Shown piece by piece: positions 35,601 to 47,343 of a stretch of 64,000 nt of DNA. The position numbers were made by a program, and so were the translations under genes. The DNA lies in NCBI RefSeq assembly GCF_028389875.1, contig NC_084668.1, positions 16,325,993-16,389,992 on the forward strand, given 5' to 3'. The stretch's first letter is position 1; each line of letters begins with the position of its first letter. The stretch is from Rhea pennata (lineage: Eukaryota > Chordata > Aves > Rheiformes > Rheidae). The notes under the pieces were generated by a model. That model saw only the letters and a program-made list of their open reading frames with translations, was not told where the DNA came from and did no database searches.

Positions 35601-38504
35601 TGTATGCACAGGAAAACATACTGACGTTTTTTCATTGAGATCACTCTCGGTATATATTAGACTCAGATTTTCCTGCACTTTCTCATGTGGCTTTATTATT
35701 CATGATTCCATGCAGAGGCTTAGCCCATGCTCAGCTCTGAGGAGCTCTATAGAGTCCAGGCATGAAGGTGGATACAAGTCTGGACTGGTGATATTATCCT
35801 GGTTGGAGGTATTACTTCCCAGAGCCCAGAAGCTACTTTGTGCTTCCCAGCACAGGCAAACATGGCAATGCCTTGGCAATAGGTTATGCTCCAACCACAG
35901 TATATCACACTGTACACACTCCTTACACTCGTATCTTGTGCTTCCCTTTTTACATTATACATGGAAGAGTACCCAGCATGGAGATTCAGCTTCTGGTGGG
36001 GCACCAAGAGACTGTCTTTTGCAAAACCATCACAGTAAGTGATTCAGCCCCAGAGAGCACACAGGTGGTTTCAGATCAGATCTAAAGCAACAGGTGAGGA
36101 TCATCAAATCAAATCAATAGAGATTGGTTATGCAAGCGCTGTTTCAGTGCAGTTGTATACACAATCACTGCCTATCCACAGCATCCAGGAGAGCGTGCTG
36201 AGAAGTCTGCTGACTCTGGGGAAAGACCTGTCTCTTCAATTTATCCACTATCCTGCTTTCATTTTCATCCCAGAACAGGAATAATCAGGCTATTTCTTTT
36301 CTAGCTGATCAAGATGCAGTCTGCAAGAGAGGTAGCACTGAAATCAGTTTAATATCCGTGTTCTACTGATTGCCATAGCTAATCTGGAGCTTCTGCACAT
36401 TTAAAATACAAGAGAGCTGGGAATGGGAACATGATTAAGGGTGAGTATTAATACTCAGACACGAGTCTGATGTCACTGTAGCATTTGCCTGAGCCTGGCA
36501 ATACCTGCCTATGCTGCATCATGAACCATGTGGGCAGTGTCTGTGCCAGTGGGGAAAATATTCTTAGTGCTGAGGGAGGACATACAGGCGGTGTAGAGGA
36601 AGCCCTTCGCTAGAACAAGAGATAGAATTACTCAGGACAGAGGTTGCCATCAGCAGGCCTGCACCAAGACTACTTGAGAGAGAGGCCTTCAGGCTAAAAG
36701 GGTTGTTGGCAAAGCATGGGTGAAAACTAGGTATAACAGGGAGACCGGCATTTGTGGGGATCAGTTTATATCACCATCCTGTGAGATTAACATGAGCGGT
36801 TATGAGCCTTCAGTTTAAAGCAGCTTTGGAACAGCAGCTTCCCAGAAATGACAAGCAGTCAGCTTCTGCACATTGTCAGCCCCTACCACCAACTAATCTT
36901 TTCACCAGGACTTTCAACCTCTGTTTAACCTTCTGTTCTGTTCCAACAGTTGTAATATGTTTTTCCTAAAAGAGATGAATAAATTCTTTGGAGCAGAAGC
37001 CATCTCTCTCTGTTTGCCACTAAAGAAAATACCAAAATAAGGTTCCTGCTGACTGCGAGTAGTATACTACCCCTGCACTGTCACTCACATTATATACAGG
37101 AAGAAAAATCAGTCCAGTTCTTCATAGGTGCTCTGTCCCGCTTCTTGTAAAGCCTGTCCTGCCATCTGAGCCATTGCCTCTCATTACCTTCAGCAGCACT
37201 TTCTCCCTTTTGTTTCCTTCCAAATGCATTTTCATCTCAGCCAGATGACTGCCATGCTTCAGCCTATTTCTGCTACTTTCATTGCGGGGTTTGAAGGGCA
37301 GATTATGGCAACTGTGATTAAAGCTTAGTATTTGCATCCACAGCAGTGGTGGCTCAATCCAAGGCAAAATTTTATTGCTGGCCTTTCCCTTTATCAACAT
37401 CCTGGCTGAACACAAACCCTTCTCTCCCTTTCTGTGGATTATTTCATCTTTTCTGGCAATTTCCAATTCCCCCACCTTTGTTTCCAAAGCACCTGCAGCT
37501 TAGCCCTCACTTATCTCTTTGCCTTAATTTCATCCTATGTGATCAATCCTCACCCCGTTTTTATCTTAAGAACAGGAAAATGGTTGTACTGGTACAGGCA
37601 AAAGTCTGTTTATCATAGCATCCTGTTTCCAGCAGTGGCTAACAGTACAAGGAAGGGTATAAAAATAAGGGCAGCAGAATGATTTTTGGTGGGCTCTATC
37701 TACTGCAAAGGACATCCCTACTCATAGATGGTCCCTTTAGGCTCAGTTATATTCCCTAACCATAGGTCTCTAGTGCAGTATAGTAGACTGTACTGACTTT
37801 TGCACTGTGTTCTGCATTTGCTCAACCCACATTTGCTCTCCACATGCCAGGTTCTCATAATCCCTGTGAGATTGCTCCATTCCAAAGTGTTTTAGAAATA
37901 ACCATGAATCTGTCTCATGCCAGATTCGCAAGTACCTCACTGGGCTTGTGGGAGACAAATCAGTGAGCTCCCCAGTGCATCCTTCCAATACATACTGCTT
38001 TTCAGTGCAAAGTACTGTACTCCCTGTACATTATCCATCATTAATAATGCAAGTAGTCCTTGGTGATAAACCTAGATTCGAGAGTCAGAGGGATCTTTTC
38101 ATGGAAACATGGGCTGGGAAAAAGGTACCTAGTATCTGGCATCCCGCTGCATTGAAGCAGGGTGAATTCCAGCCAAACCCGACAAACTCTTGAAACAGCC
38201 TAACACATTCTTTAAAACTGCCAGTGGCCAAGACTTAAGGCTGCAGAACAACACTCAGCAGGGAATGGGGAACAGACTGAACCAGGGAGGAAGAGATGCT
38301 AGAATTCATTCTCCTCAGGCCTGTCCATTATGTCCAGAATCTCCTCAATTTGCCCCCCTTTATCTGCAAGCGAGGTCCCAAAGAGGGTGCAGTCCCCAGA
38401 GCAGAGAGAGAAAGGATCAGTACTCTTAGCATTCCTTTCAATACTCTCATGGACCAAACTGACCTATATTGTTACAGCATTGCCATCTTGACTTTGAGAT
38501 CTTG
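32656..38504. other. MARCHF4 intron, low repeat content
   Basis: No exon or recent transposon was recognised. The section at about 34100-34400 is AT-rich with TTAATTA, TAATTAT and TATTTATA words and no simple-repeat character, so it may be conserved non-coding DNA. Open frames (for example 160 codons at 35560-36042) have no domain and look like chance. Confidence 0.5.
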
Positions 38505-40075
38505 ATTTCTCCTTCTTAAGTGTAGCACTTTGCACTTCTCTTTATTGAATTTCATCTTGTTGATTTCTCCAATTTGTCAAGATCATTTCAAATTCTGATC
38601 TGATCCTCCAGAGTGCTTTCCAAGCGTGGTGTCATCTGCAAATTTTATAACAGCATTTTGTATTTCATCATCTAAACCATTAATAAAAATTATTGAAGAA
38701 AGCAGAGTCCAAAATAGTCCTACTTGAAATGTATTCCCAGTGTGACACCACTGACAACTACCATGAAAGCAGTTTTTTAATCAATTGTATGCGTACCTTC
38801 TAGTTATTTAATCTAGATGGCATTTGCCTGTTTTGTTTAGCAGAATCTTACGTAAAAGCAAAAAAAACATTGTTCAAGTCATGAGATATCAAACCAACTG
38901 CTTCCTCTTCAGCCACTAGAATAGTTATCCTCATAGAGTACGGTTATACTCTAGTGCTGGTCAGTTTGTTTTTTAATGATTTCTTCTAATACCTTTCTAT
39001 GAATCAGGATTAAGCTGATTTGCCCTTCATCTCCCTGATCCTCAGCTCCCACCTTCTTTAATGATGGAGATTATATTTAAAGCTAGATACCTAGCTTGCA
39101 TTTTCCCAGCTGCCTGGCACCTCCTGTATCCTCCCGAAGTTCCTCATGATAAAGTGCTTGTGGGTCAGAGACTGCTCCTAGAGCTTCCTCTGGAAGTTCA
39201 TGAGGATGTGCTGACAAGGACGCAGCTAACTCATCTGAATATTTTTGAGTCTGTTCTTTCCTGAGTCTGCCCTCGGCTCCTTTCTCCTCATTAAAATTAT
39301 TTTAGTTAAGTTTTGAAGACTGAAACAAAGGCAGCATTTAAGCCCCCCTTTTTTTTCATCAAATATTATTTGAGTTCTTAGACTTGCCTTTTCTCTCCTT
39401 TTACTTTACGTGTATTTATAGACCTGTTTCTTGTTGCCTTTTTTATCTCTGGATGGTCATCCTGGGGCTCAGCTCCCTAACTCTGCTTCCCCATGCCTAT
39501 TTGATTCCTAGAAACTTGTCATTAGTTGCCTGCCCTTTTTTCTGCCTTTTATTTGATTCCGGTTTCTGATTTTGGTCCTCAAAGGGCTCCTGATGCAGCC
39601 TCAATGCTCTCTTCCCACGCTTCTGAGCTTTCCCTTGCACAAGTATGATTTGCAGTTGTGCCTTTAGTATCATCCCTTTTGGCAACTGCAAGCTGTTTGA
39701 GGTTCTTTTATCCTTCAGATTCTCTTCCCAAGAGACACTCCCTGCTCTGGTCCCCTGAGGCTGCTGCTGCCTGCTTTTCTGGAGTCCATTATCCTCACAT
39801 CATACTTTTGTTCAGCTCAGGAATGCTTTCTTTGCACAATCACTTTTCATGCAAACTACTGGTAAATTCAGATTTTCAGGGAGTGCTTTATTTTCAGTCA
39901 AAATCAAATATAAAGTATCTACTCCTTCATAACTGGCTCTTCTGCCTTCTAGATTATAAATTTTGTTCCCAGCATGCTTCAAGATCCAAGTGGATAATTT
40001 ATCCTGCATGCAGGAAATGTTCAGGTAATTGATGAACTGGAACCCCTGGTGCTGTCTTTTAGACATTTCTGGTAG
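38505..40075 (-). mobile_element. Ancient CR1/L3-like LINE fragment (sense to MARCHF4)
   Basis: On the plus strand the text matches, in antisense, an old amniote CR1/L3-type LINE as I know it. Landmarks are GAATTTCATCTTGTTGATTT at 38548, CCAATTTGTCAAGATCATTT near 38570, GTGTCATCTGCAAATTTTAT near 38630, and the reverse-transcriptase part near 38840-39060. Then come GAAACAAAGGCAGCATTTAA near 39325, GTGTATTTATAGACCTGTTT near 39410, and an endonuclease-side block with GTGCTTTATTTTCAGTC near 39883. Divergence is high and every frame is broken. The section after about 39480 is assigned with less certainty. No CR1 3' terminal repeat is seen at its low-coordinate end. Confidence 0.7.
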
Positions 40076-40250
40076 TTGCTAGACACTGGACCTGTGAGAG
40101 AAAGCCTGTATTCAACAAGATGTATAGCAAAGGTCTGCTCTAGATAATACTGGAACTGTATGAGGAGGATGTGCAGACTGCAAAATGTCCAGCAATGAGA
40201 TGTGTATAGCATAAACTATATTATATTTAATTTATTTAATTATTATATTT

Positions 40251-40317
40251 TACCTGGTTGATCTTGCCAGTAGCATATGCTTATCTCAAAAATTAAGCCA
40301 TGCATGTCTAAGTACAC
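40251..40317 (+). other. 5' end of 18S rRNA (about 67 nt), retrotransposed fragment
   Basis: The sequence starts TACCTGGTTGATCTTGCCAG, which is the first 20 nt of vertebrate 18S rRNA with one transition. It continues through TAAGCCATGCATGTCTAAGT before breaking at AGTACAC. I count three differences from the universal 18S start, all C-to-T or G-to-A. It begins exactly at mature nucleotide 1, with AT-rich DNA instead of external transcribed spacer before it, so the template was processed rRNA rather than rDNA. It is not a functional rRNA gene. It runs straight into a CR1 3' end. Confidence 0.93.
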
Positions 40318-40687
40318 GAGTGAAAAAGTTTAGAAGACTGAGAGGGGATCTGATCAATGTGTATAAGTATCTGAAGGGAGAGTGTCAAAGGGATGGGGCT
40401 AAACTCTTTTTAGTAGTCCCATGTGAAAGGACTAGAGGCAATGGGCACAAACTGAACCACAAGAAGTTCCACCTGAATATGAGGAGGAATTTCTTTACTG
40501 TAAGAGTGACAGAGCACTGGACCAGGTTGCCCAGAGAGGTTGTGGAGTCTCCTTCTCTGGAGAATTCAAAACCTGCCTGGATGCAATCCTATCTAAAATG
40601 TTCTAGGTGACCCTGCTTGAACAGGGAGGTTGGTCTAGATGATCTTCAGAGGTCCCTTCCAACCTTACCAATTATGTGATTCTGTGA
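40318..40687 (+). mobile_element. CR1 3'-end fragment fused to 18S rRNA head
   Basis: A frame of about 85 codons from 40320 carries the CR1 C-terminal block ([47 protein letters not shown]). A one-base frameshift follows near 40560, then the CR1 3' UTR: GGTCTAGATGATCTTCAGAG, CCCTTCCAACCTTACC and a terminal ATTCTGTGA-type repeat. It is severely 5'-truncated. The truncation point is also the junction with the 18S sequence, with blurred microhomology at 40316-40330. It closely resembles the CR1 at 43.85-45.5 kb, so both belong to a similar subfamily. It is antisense to MARCHF4. Confidence 0.93.
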
Positions 40688-41754
40688 AACTGCAAACATG
40701 TATTCATAGTGATTTGAGCTTGAGCGAATGCTTAGCATATGGAAAAAGTAATTACCTGATTATAATCATGCATTTTGCTGTCAATCATTCTTCATACACA
40801 TATTTTATTTCTAAAAGGAACTGACTAAATATGTACAGGGCTAAATTTTGTCTTGGCTTGGCTGAACAGGGGAGGCTGCTGACTGTTGTTGATCACTGAA
40901 TGATGTGTGCCCTCATGCAGCCCATGAATTTAAGGAAGACAAATCCCTCCTTCTTCTACTTATCATCTTTTCAGTCTACTTACTGTAGAGGGACTCCACT
41001 GATACATAGCTTTCATACTGATGTGTATCTGATAGGGTGAGACCTTTGTGGTCAGAAGTATCGACTGGGCAGAGCCCTCACCCACATATGCAGAAATGTT
41101 TCTCCCAGCTGTCTTATTGGGGTATTTTCTGGAGGTATAGATTCTGCCTGGTATGATTTCTTCTCTTTAGGGTCACTAACAGCCCATGAAGGCTGGTCTC
41201 CAAGCCCTCATTTTCTGACTGACTAGCAAACCTTATGCTTATCATGGCTTGAATCTTCTTACACAGGCTGGGGTTCAAGGATGGCTATGCCTCAAAGCTT
41301 CCTCAGCACCAGGTGGGCTGGGACCCCCCACAAAGGCAGCGAGAGCCCTTCTCTTTCTCTGCCTCCTCTGCTCCATCTGGCAGAGCTACAGGAGCAGCAG
41401 CTCCCATCTGATAGGGTGCCTAGGCTATGCCCCAAGTTCTGTACAGCCATTAACACCCACCTTCTGACTCAGCAAGAGCCCTGCTGGATGAGAAATGGCT
41501 TCAGCACGTTGAGATCGCAAAGGGTCACCATAGTTGCTGTTCCGCCAGACTAGTGATCATTACTACCCTCACCCCATTTATTGCTGGGGCAGAGTGTGGG
41601 GGAGCTGGGGAAAGAAGGCAGCTCTTTCATTAAATCCTCTTTAGGCATTGATTAGAGTGCTTGGCCTGACAGCTGGGGACATTTCTCCTCCAAGCATACT
41701 GTGATTTTTGTGAATTAAGCAAGAAACAATTTCCAGGTCATGACCCTGCAACAT

Positions 41755-41830
41755 GTCATGCATTTATATAGCGTCTTTCTGAGGCAAGTATGCTGAAATG
41801 ATTATATGCACATGGGATGCTACAAGTTGC
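41755..41830 (-). repeat. MIR 3' fragment, antisense
   Basis: CATGCATTTATATAGCGTCT followed by TTCTGAGGCAAGTATGCTGA resembles the reverse complement of a MIR tail (TGCATTTATATAGCGCCTTT and then CATCCGAGGATCTCAAAGCG). Confidence 0.4.
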
Positions 41831-42424
41831 CCTCAGTGGCAGCAGCAATCCACCCCCACCTACACAGCATTTGTGGCTGGGCAAGGAGGAACATTTTATC
41901 CAGTGGGATCTGTTGATAAGATAGAGAGGGACTGCCTGCCATGGGGCTTGTGAAATATGTGGGTGCTGTATTGTATGAGAAGCAGGGAAGTTTTGTGGCT
42001 GTCAGGTAGATGGCAGCTCCTTTGAGACGTGGTACCTCCAGGCTAAGGCCACCATCCTCAGTCATGTCCTCTATCTACCCCTGCATTCATCTACACAAGA
42101 GTTGGGCTCTGCTGGGCTGAGCTGGTAAGACTCAAAATGAAGAAAGGGTGGCAAAATTAAGGAGCTGATAGGAGGTGTCTAAGAGACAGGAAATTCCTTC
42201 TCATTCAGCACTCCCACATGGTTTGTTTGAAACAGGAAAACAGCATCAGTTGTCTGCAGGATGCCATCTGTGACAGAGGAGCAGGAATGACCCCAGGAAC
42301 TGCACACAGCAGTTCTAAACTATTGCCGTAGTATTTACAACTCTAAGTGTATGAGCTACCAACCACCACAACTTTCTCTTTCCCACCCAGGCTCATGTTT
42401 TTACTCCCTGCCTCAAATCTGGGG

Positions 42425-42491
42425 CAAAGAAAAAAAAAGAAAAAAAGAAAAAAAAAACAAAATAAGAGCAAAAAAAGATAAAATAAAACCT
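42425..42491. repeat. A-rich low-complexity tract
   Basis: Runs of A separated by single G or C over about 65 bp. No LINE or SINE body was recognised directly upstream. Confidence 0.85.
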
Positions 42492-43849
42492 CACTCAGGA
42501 AATAGATAAACAGTAAACAAAAGCACTCCTGTAAATGCAGCTGGCTGTGAACAACTACAACAAAATGGATGTTGTGCCCTTAAGGGCTCTCATACTCCTG
42601 TGGTATTTAATTCACAGCACATGATAAAGTAGAGGATTAAAGGGCAGTGTCTAGCTATGCAGGCAGCAATAAATGAAACTCTTCTTGTACAAATAAATAA
42701 AGACAGGATCCCCACCAACAGAAAAGCCTTGCTTCAGAATCATATATCTCCAGCAGTCTTCTTAACTTGTGAGTCTACCCATAACTGTGTCAGTATAGGA
42801 GGGATGGGAATTAGAGGGATTTCCCATATATCCCCTTGTTTTCTTAAAGTTTCTCCTCCTTGCTGTGTAACTATAATTTTTTCCCTAATTTGAAAATGGA
42901 GAGAACAATGACACCCCACACTTTTTGAAAGGGCTTTGTGCGTCAGAGATGAAAGACACCAGTTGTCTGCATGTTAGATACTCATAAGTGATCAAAAGAA
43001 GGGAGCAGAAAATCATTACAAACTTGACTGAACAGAGCACTGGCCAAATGCATACCTTGGTATCCCTGATTTTTTGGGTCTTTTCTGCCCTGAGGTTTCC
43101 CAAACTTCCTGACAGAAATTGCAGGAGGTGGTTGCTCTTGGTGCAGGAGAGAAAGCATAATACTTCCTTTTCACTCTGCTTACACCATGGCAGTCAGTCC
43201 TCCAAGCCTGGGTCCTGAATCTTCCTTATCCTATTACTAATGTTACTTTATCCAAAGCACTGCCTTTGCAGTCAGGCTGTGTTCTTATCCACTCCTGAGA
43301 CATTTATTTAAAGACAAAGCTAGGCAACAGCTTTTTTTGTGTAGGGTTTTGAAATCCAGCATCACACCTGCTAGGAGTGAAATTTGAAAAAGTTGTGTTG
43401 TCATGTAAAACAGAAGTATATATACCTATGTGTTTTCAGACAAATCAGAAAGTTTCATTTTGACTTGAATTTTTTATGTTGTATTCTAATTATGATGCTG
43501 AATTTAAAATACTTAGCATGAAAAGTCATTTCTAAATGCTAAATCAGAATAATTTGTTCAAAAGTAATCAAAATATGACATTTAGTTATTGAAGGTTGAC
43601 TGCCTCCTCTAGTTTTATTAGGAGGAGGTTTTATTATTTTATTAGGGAATGAAATTCTGGAAGAAAAAGATGGATCAAGTCTCACAATGTTTCATTTTCT
43701 AAGGAGCTGCAGGCTGTTTGAGCATAATCCCCCCAAGCTGCTCTGGTCAACCAGGTGCTCGCCCACTACTATCAATAGGGACCAGTTGAGAAAGACAGAA
43801 AGGTGAGTACAGATTACCCTAAACAGAACATCCATAGAATAATGAAGGG

Positions 43850-45500
43850 TACTTATGCTAAACCAATGTATCTTGGAGGCAAGAGAGAAAGTCTGGAGAA
43901 AGGAAGTCTTTCCTGTGGTCAAGGAGGATCGGGCAAACTTGTCAAGATTGGGTGTCAAATTTAGGCAAACTTAACACTCACAAATCCAGGGGCCCTGATG
44001 GGATACACCCATAAGTGCTGAGGGAGCTGGCAGATGTTATTGCTAGGCTGTTCTCCATCATCTTTGAAAAGTCATGAAGAAAAGGAGAGGTGCCTGAGGA
44101 CTGGAAGAAAGCCAGTGCCACTCCAGTCTTCAAAAAGGGCAAGAAGGAGGACCCTGGAAATTACAGGTTAATCAGCCCCACCTCCATCCTTGAAAAGGTG
44201 ATAGAACAGCTCATCCTGAATGTCACCTCTAAGCATGCGGAGGAAACGAAGGTGATCAGGTGTAGTCAGCATGGATTCACCAAGGGGGAGTCCTGCTTAA
44301 CCAATCTGATAGCCTTCTATGATGGAAAGACTGGCGGGGTAGATGAGGGGAGAGCAGTGGATGTTGTCTACCTTGACTTCAGCAAGGCTTTTAACACTGT
44401 CTCCCAAAACATCCTCATAGGTAAGCTCAGGAAGTGCTGGTTAGATGAATGGACAGTGAGGTGGATTGAAAACTGGCTGAAACGCAGAGCTCAGAGGCTT
44501 GTCATCTGTGGTGCAGGCTAGTTGGAGGCCTGTGACTAGTGGTGTCCCCAAGGGGTCAGTACTGGGTCCCATCCTGTTCAACTTTTTCATCAATGACCTG
44601 GATGAAGGGACAGAGTGCCTCCTCAGCAAGTTTGCTGATGATACCAAACTGAGTGGAGTGGCTGATACATCACACGGCTGTTCTGCCATTCAGAGAGATC
44701 TGTACAGGTTGGAGAGCTGGGCAGAGATGAACCTCATGAAGTTCAACAAAAGCAAGTGCAGGGTCCTGCACCTGGGGAGGAAGAACCCGATGCACCAGTA
44801 CAGGTTGGGGTTGACCTTCTGGAAAGCAGCTCTGTGGAGAAGGACCTGGGAGTTTTGGTGGACAACAAATCAACCACGAACCAGCAATGTGCCCTTGTGA
44901 CCAAGAAGACCAATGGTATCCTTGGGGGGCAAGAAGAGTGTCAACAGCAGGTCAAGAGAGGTTATCCTCCCCCTCTACTCAGCCCTTGTGAGGTCATCTG
45001 GAGTACTGTATCCAGGTCTGGCTCCCCAGTACAAGAGAGACATGAAACTACTGGAGAGAGTCCACAGTAGGGCTACAAAGATGATTAGAGGTCTGGAGCA
45101 TCTCTCTTATGAGGAAAGGCTGCAAAGGCTGGGCCTTTTTAGCCTGGAGAAGAGAACACTGAGGGGGGAATCTTATCAATGTCTACAAATACCATAGGGG
45201 AAGGTGTCAAGAGGGCGGGGTGGGACTCTTCAGTGGTGCCAAGCAACAGGACAAGAGGCAACGAGCACAAATGGAAACTTGGGAAGTTCCCCCTGAGTAT
45301 GAGGAAAAACTTCTTTCCTGTGAGAGTGACAGAGCACTGGAACAGGTTGCCCAGAGAGGTTGCGGAGTCTCCTTCTCTGGGGATACTCAAAACCTACCTG
45401 GATGCAATCCTGAGCAATATGCACTAGGTGACCCTCGTTGAGAAGGGGGTTGGACTAGATGATCTCCAGAGGCCCCTTCCAACCTCAGCCATTCTGTGAT
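43850..45500 (+). mobile_element. CR1 LINE, 5'-truncated, dead ORF2
   Basis: Pieces of CR1 ORF2 run in order in the plus direction. Around 43875 is the linker LEAREKVWRKEVFPVVKED. From 44090 comes reverse transcriptase (MPEDWKKASATPVFKKGKKE, YLDFSKAF), then [12 protein letters not shown] near 44550 and the catalytic FADDTKL near 44630. After these come [13 protein letters not shown] near 44840 and the C-terminal block ending ESPSLGILKTYLDAILSNMH near 45420. The 3' end is the standard GATGATCTCCAGAGG plus ATTCTGTGAT. The pieces sit in at least three successive frames with in-frame stops (for example TAG at 44519), so no active enzyme can be made. The 5' limit is uncertain: similarity fades before about 43865. 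CR1 is the main non-LTR retrotransposon of birds. Confidence 0.93.
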
Positions 45501-46572
45501 ACCTGGGAGCACCTCTGCAGTCTCAAGTGGGAATGTGCATTGTGATTTCTTCTACCCCTTTATTAGAGGGAGATGTGAGCATCTTTCTCTTCTGCCTGGT
45601 GGGATGGTAGCCCAAGAACATGAGGCAGAAGGGACTCATGGCACTCTTTGGCCCGGCCTTTCATCTAGATAAATGTGACCCTGGGACACAGAGCCCATTT
45701 GCCTGTCAGTCTTCCCATGGCTTTCATGTTTCACCTGGAGTGCCTGTTCTAACCCCACCAATCCCCATGTGCCCTCTCTGGGTTCATTCAATACTTCCTG
45801 CTGGCATGAAGAAAGTGCTCACAAACACAGCCTGTCCTCACCCAGGGAGGGGGAAGCTGGTGATTCACGGATAAGTAAAATAACATGGCTCTGTCTTACA
45901 CTAAACTAGCAACAAATGGCACTGGGCCGATGGTTTGTTGCCTGCCTTTCACCATAGTGTGGTAGCTAGCCCTGCAAAACCTCCTTGTCACTATCCTTCT
46001 GTGATTTGGATCATCTCTTTCAGCTCTTCTCCCCAGAGCACAGTGCAGTATCTGTTCAGCAGCTTTGTCCTCCACAGCTATGACAGAAACTTTCATTCCA
46101 GCCCCCAGGATTCCAGTAGGATTTTCAGGTATCTTTCCTCTCAGGTGCTGCTGCCACCTCTCCCTGCTTCCCCACAACGTCCCTGCAACTCTTACATTGC
46201 TTTCTCACATTCAGATGTCTTCACCTTGCACACACGAGCACTATTCAAAACAAAGGAAAGAGGCAGGAGCCAAGAGAACAAGGGCAAGAGTTACTGTTTC
46301 TTTTTGGTATGGTTATTAGTTCTCATGTCTGTGAGTATTTGTATACTGCAACTGATCCACCACTAGGCAGTGATTCCCTGGAATGGCAACCCTTTCATGT
46401 TCTTGCTCTGGGTATACAAGTTTCTTCCACTAGAGCTGATGGCCTTTTGGGGTTAAAATGCCCAGTTGAGAGAATGCTGTTCAGACTGTAGGGGCAGGCA
46501 AGAATTCATATGCATTTATGGGGTCAGTCATTGCTGAACTGGGAAGAATGAAAACAGTGAAAGAACCTGAGA

Positions 46573-46695
46573 GTGGCTGAGCTTGCAGTCCATCTGGGGA
46601 AGAACTAAGCCTTACAGGTCAGTGGCTGAGCCTGCAGCAAAGGGAGCACTGGGCCAGCCCATTGCATCTGAGGAAGAACAAAGCCTTGCAGGTCA
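46573..46695 (+). repeat. Imperfect tandem duplication, about 49-74 bp unit
   Basis: Unit 1 (46573-46621) starts GTGGCTGAGCTTGCAG and ends CTTACAGGTCA. Unit 2 (46622-46695) starts GTGGCTGAGCCTGCAG and ends CTTGCAGGTCA, with an extra block of about 25 bp inside. A partial third start, CTGGCTG, follows. Confidence 0.8.
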
Positions 46696-47316
46696 CTGGC
46701 TGTGGCAGAGCTGAGTGAAGTATCTCACTGACATAGTAAACGTCCAGGCCTTTGTTTCTCAAGGCCTCTCTACATCCAACAGGTTGCTCCATGCTGGATC
46801 TGCTTGAGAGTTGTTGCTGTCAGTTTGTTGCTGACTGGAAGTCTCTGCATTTCCTCTTTCAAGAAGGTAAAGTGCTGGCTGGACTACTGAACACAGGAGC
46901 CCTGGTTTTATTTAATCTTATTGAATAACTTCATCAAACACTACATGGCCAAATGGTTATTGTACATCTAGTTCTGCCACTGGGCAGAGGAACTTAGGCT
47001 GTGGCTGTCACTGGTGAGTCTTGGTTCAGGAAGAAAAGCACTGCCTTAGGAAGTAACTTCCAGGTAGAATAAACTTAGCAAAGCCGAGACTTTTTCTCAT
47101 CAGTGAGGGAATGCAGGCAATGCTTGGCCTGAGATCACCCATGGGCCTGTCTACAGTATTCTTGCTTACGAGCTGTTCTATACAGATCTGAATCATGGCT
47201 GTGTTGGTAGGTAGCCATCCCTACAGTGGAGGAACCAATCAGTCATTACTTTAAAAAGTGATCCCAGAGCTGAATTAATGTGGCTTCTTCTTAGTCTCCT
47301 CTTACCTCTATCTCTG

Positions 47317-47343
47317 GCTCCTGTTCCCAGTAGGGAACAGAGC
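47317..47343. other. Inverted repeat / hairpin
   Basis: CTGTTCCC (47321-47328), loop AGTA, GGGAACAG (47333-47340) is a perfect 8-bp stem. It extends by GCT/AGC across one bulged C. It lies in the intron; no function is assigned. Confidence 0.7.

Larger units (their letters stand above)
40702..43849. other. MARCHF4 intron between retroelements
   Basis: Besides the MIR piece at 41755 and the A-rich tract at 42425, nothing was recognised. The 5' part of the CR1 beginning near 43850 might extend back to about 43690, but similarity was not convincing. Confidence 0.5.

Noticed and set aside
35560-36042. Open frame of 160 codons on the plus strand
   Set aside because: Methionine-led but cysteine/serine/histidine-rich chance sequence; no motif or splice context.
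40251-40317. Functional rRNA gene
   Set aside because: Only about 67 nt of 18S, no spacer before it, and it runs into CR1; it is a retrotransposed fragment.
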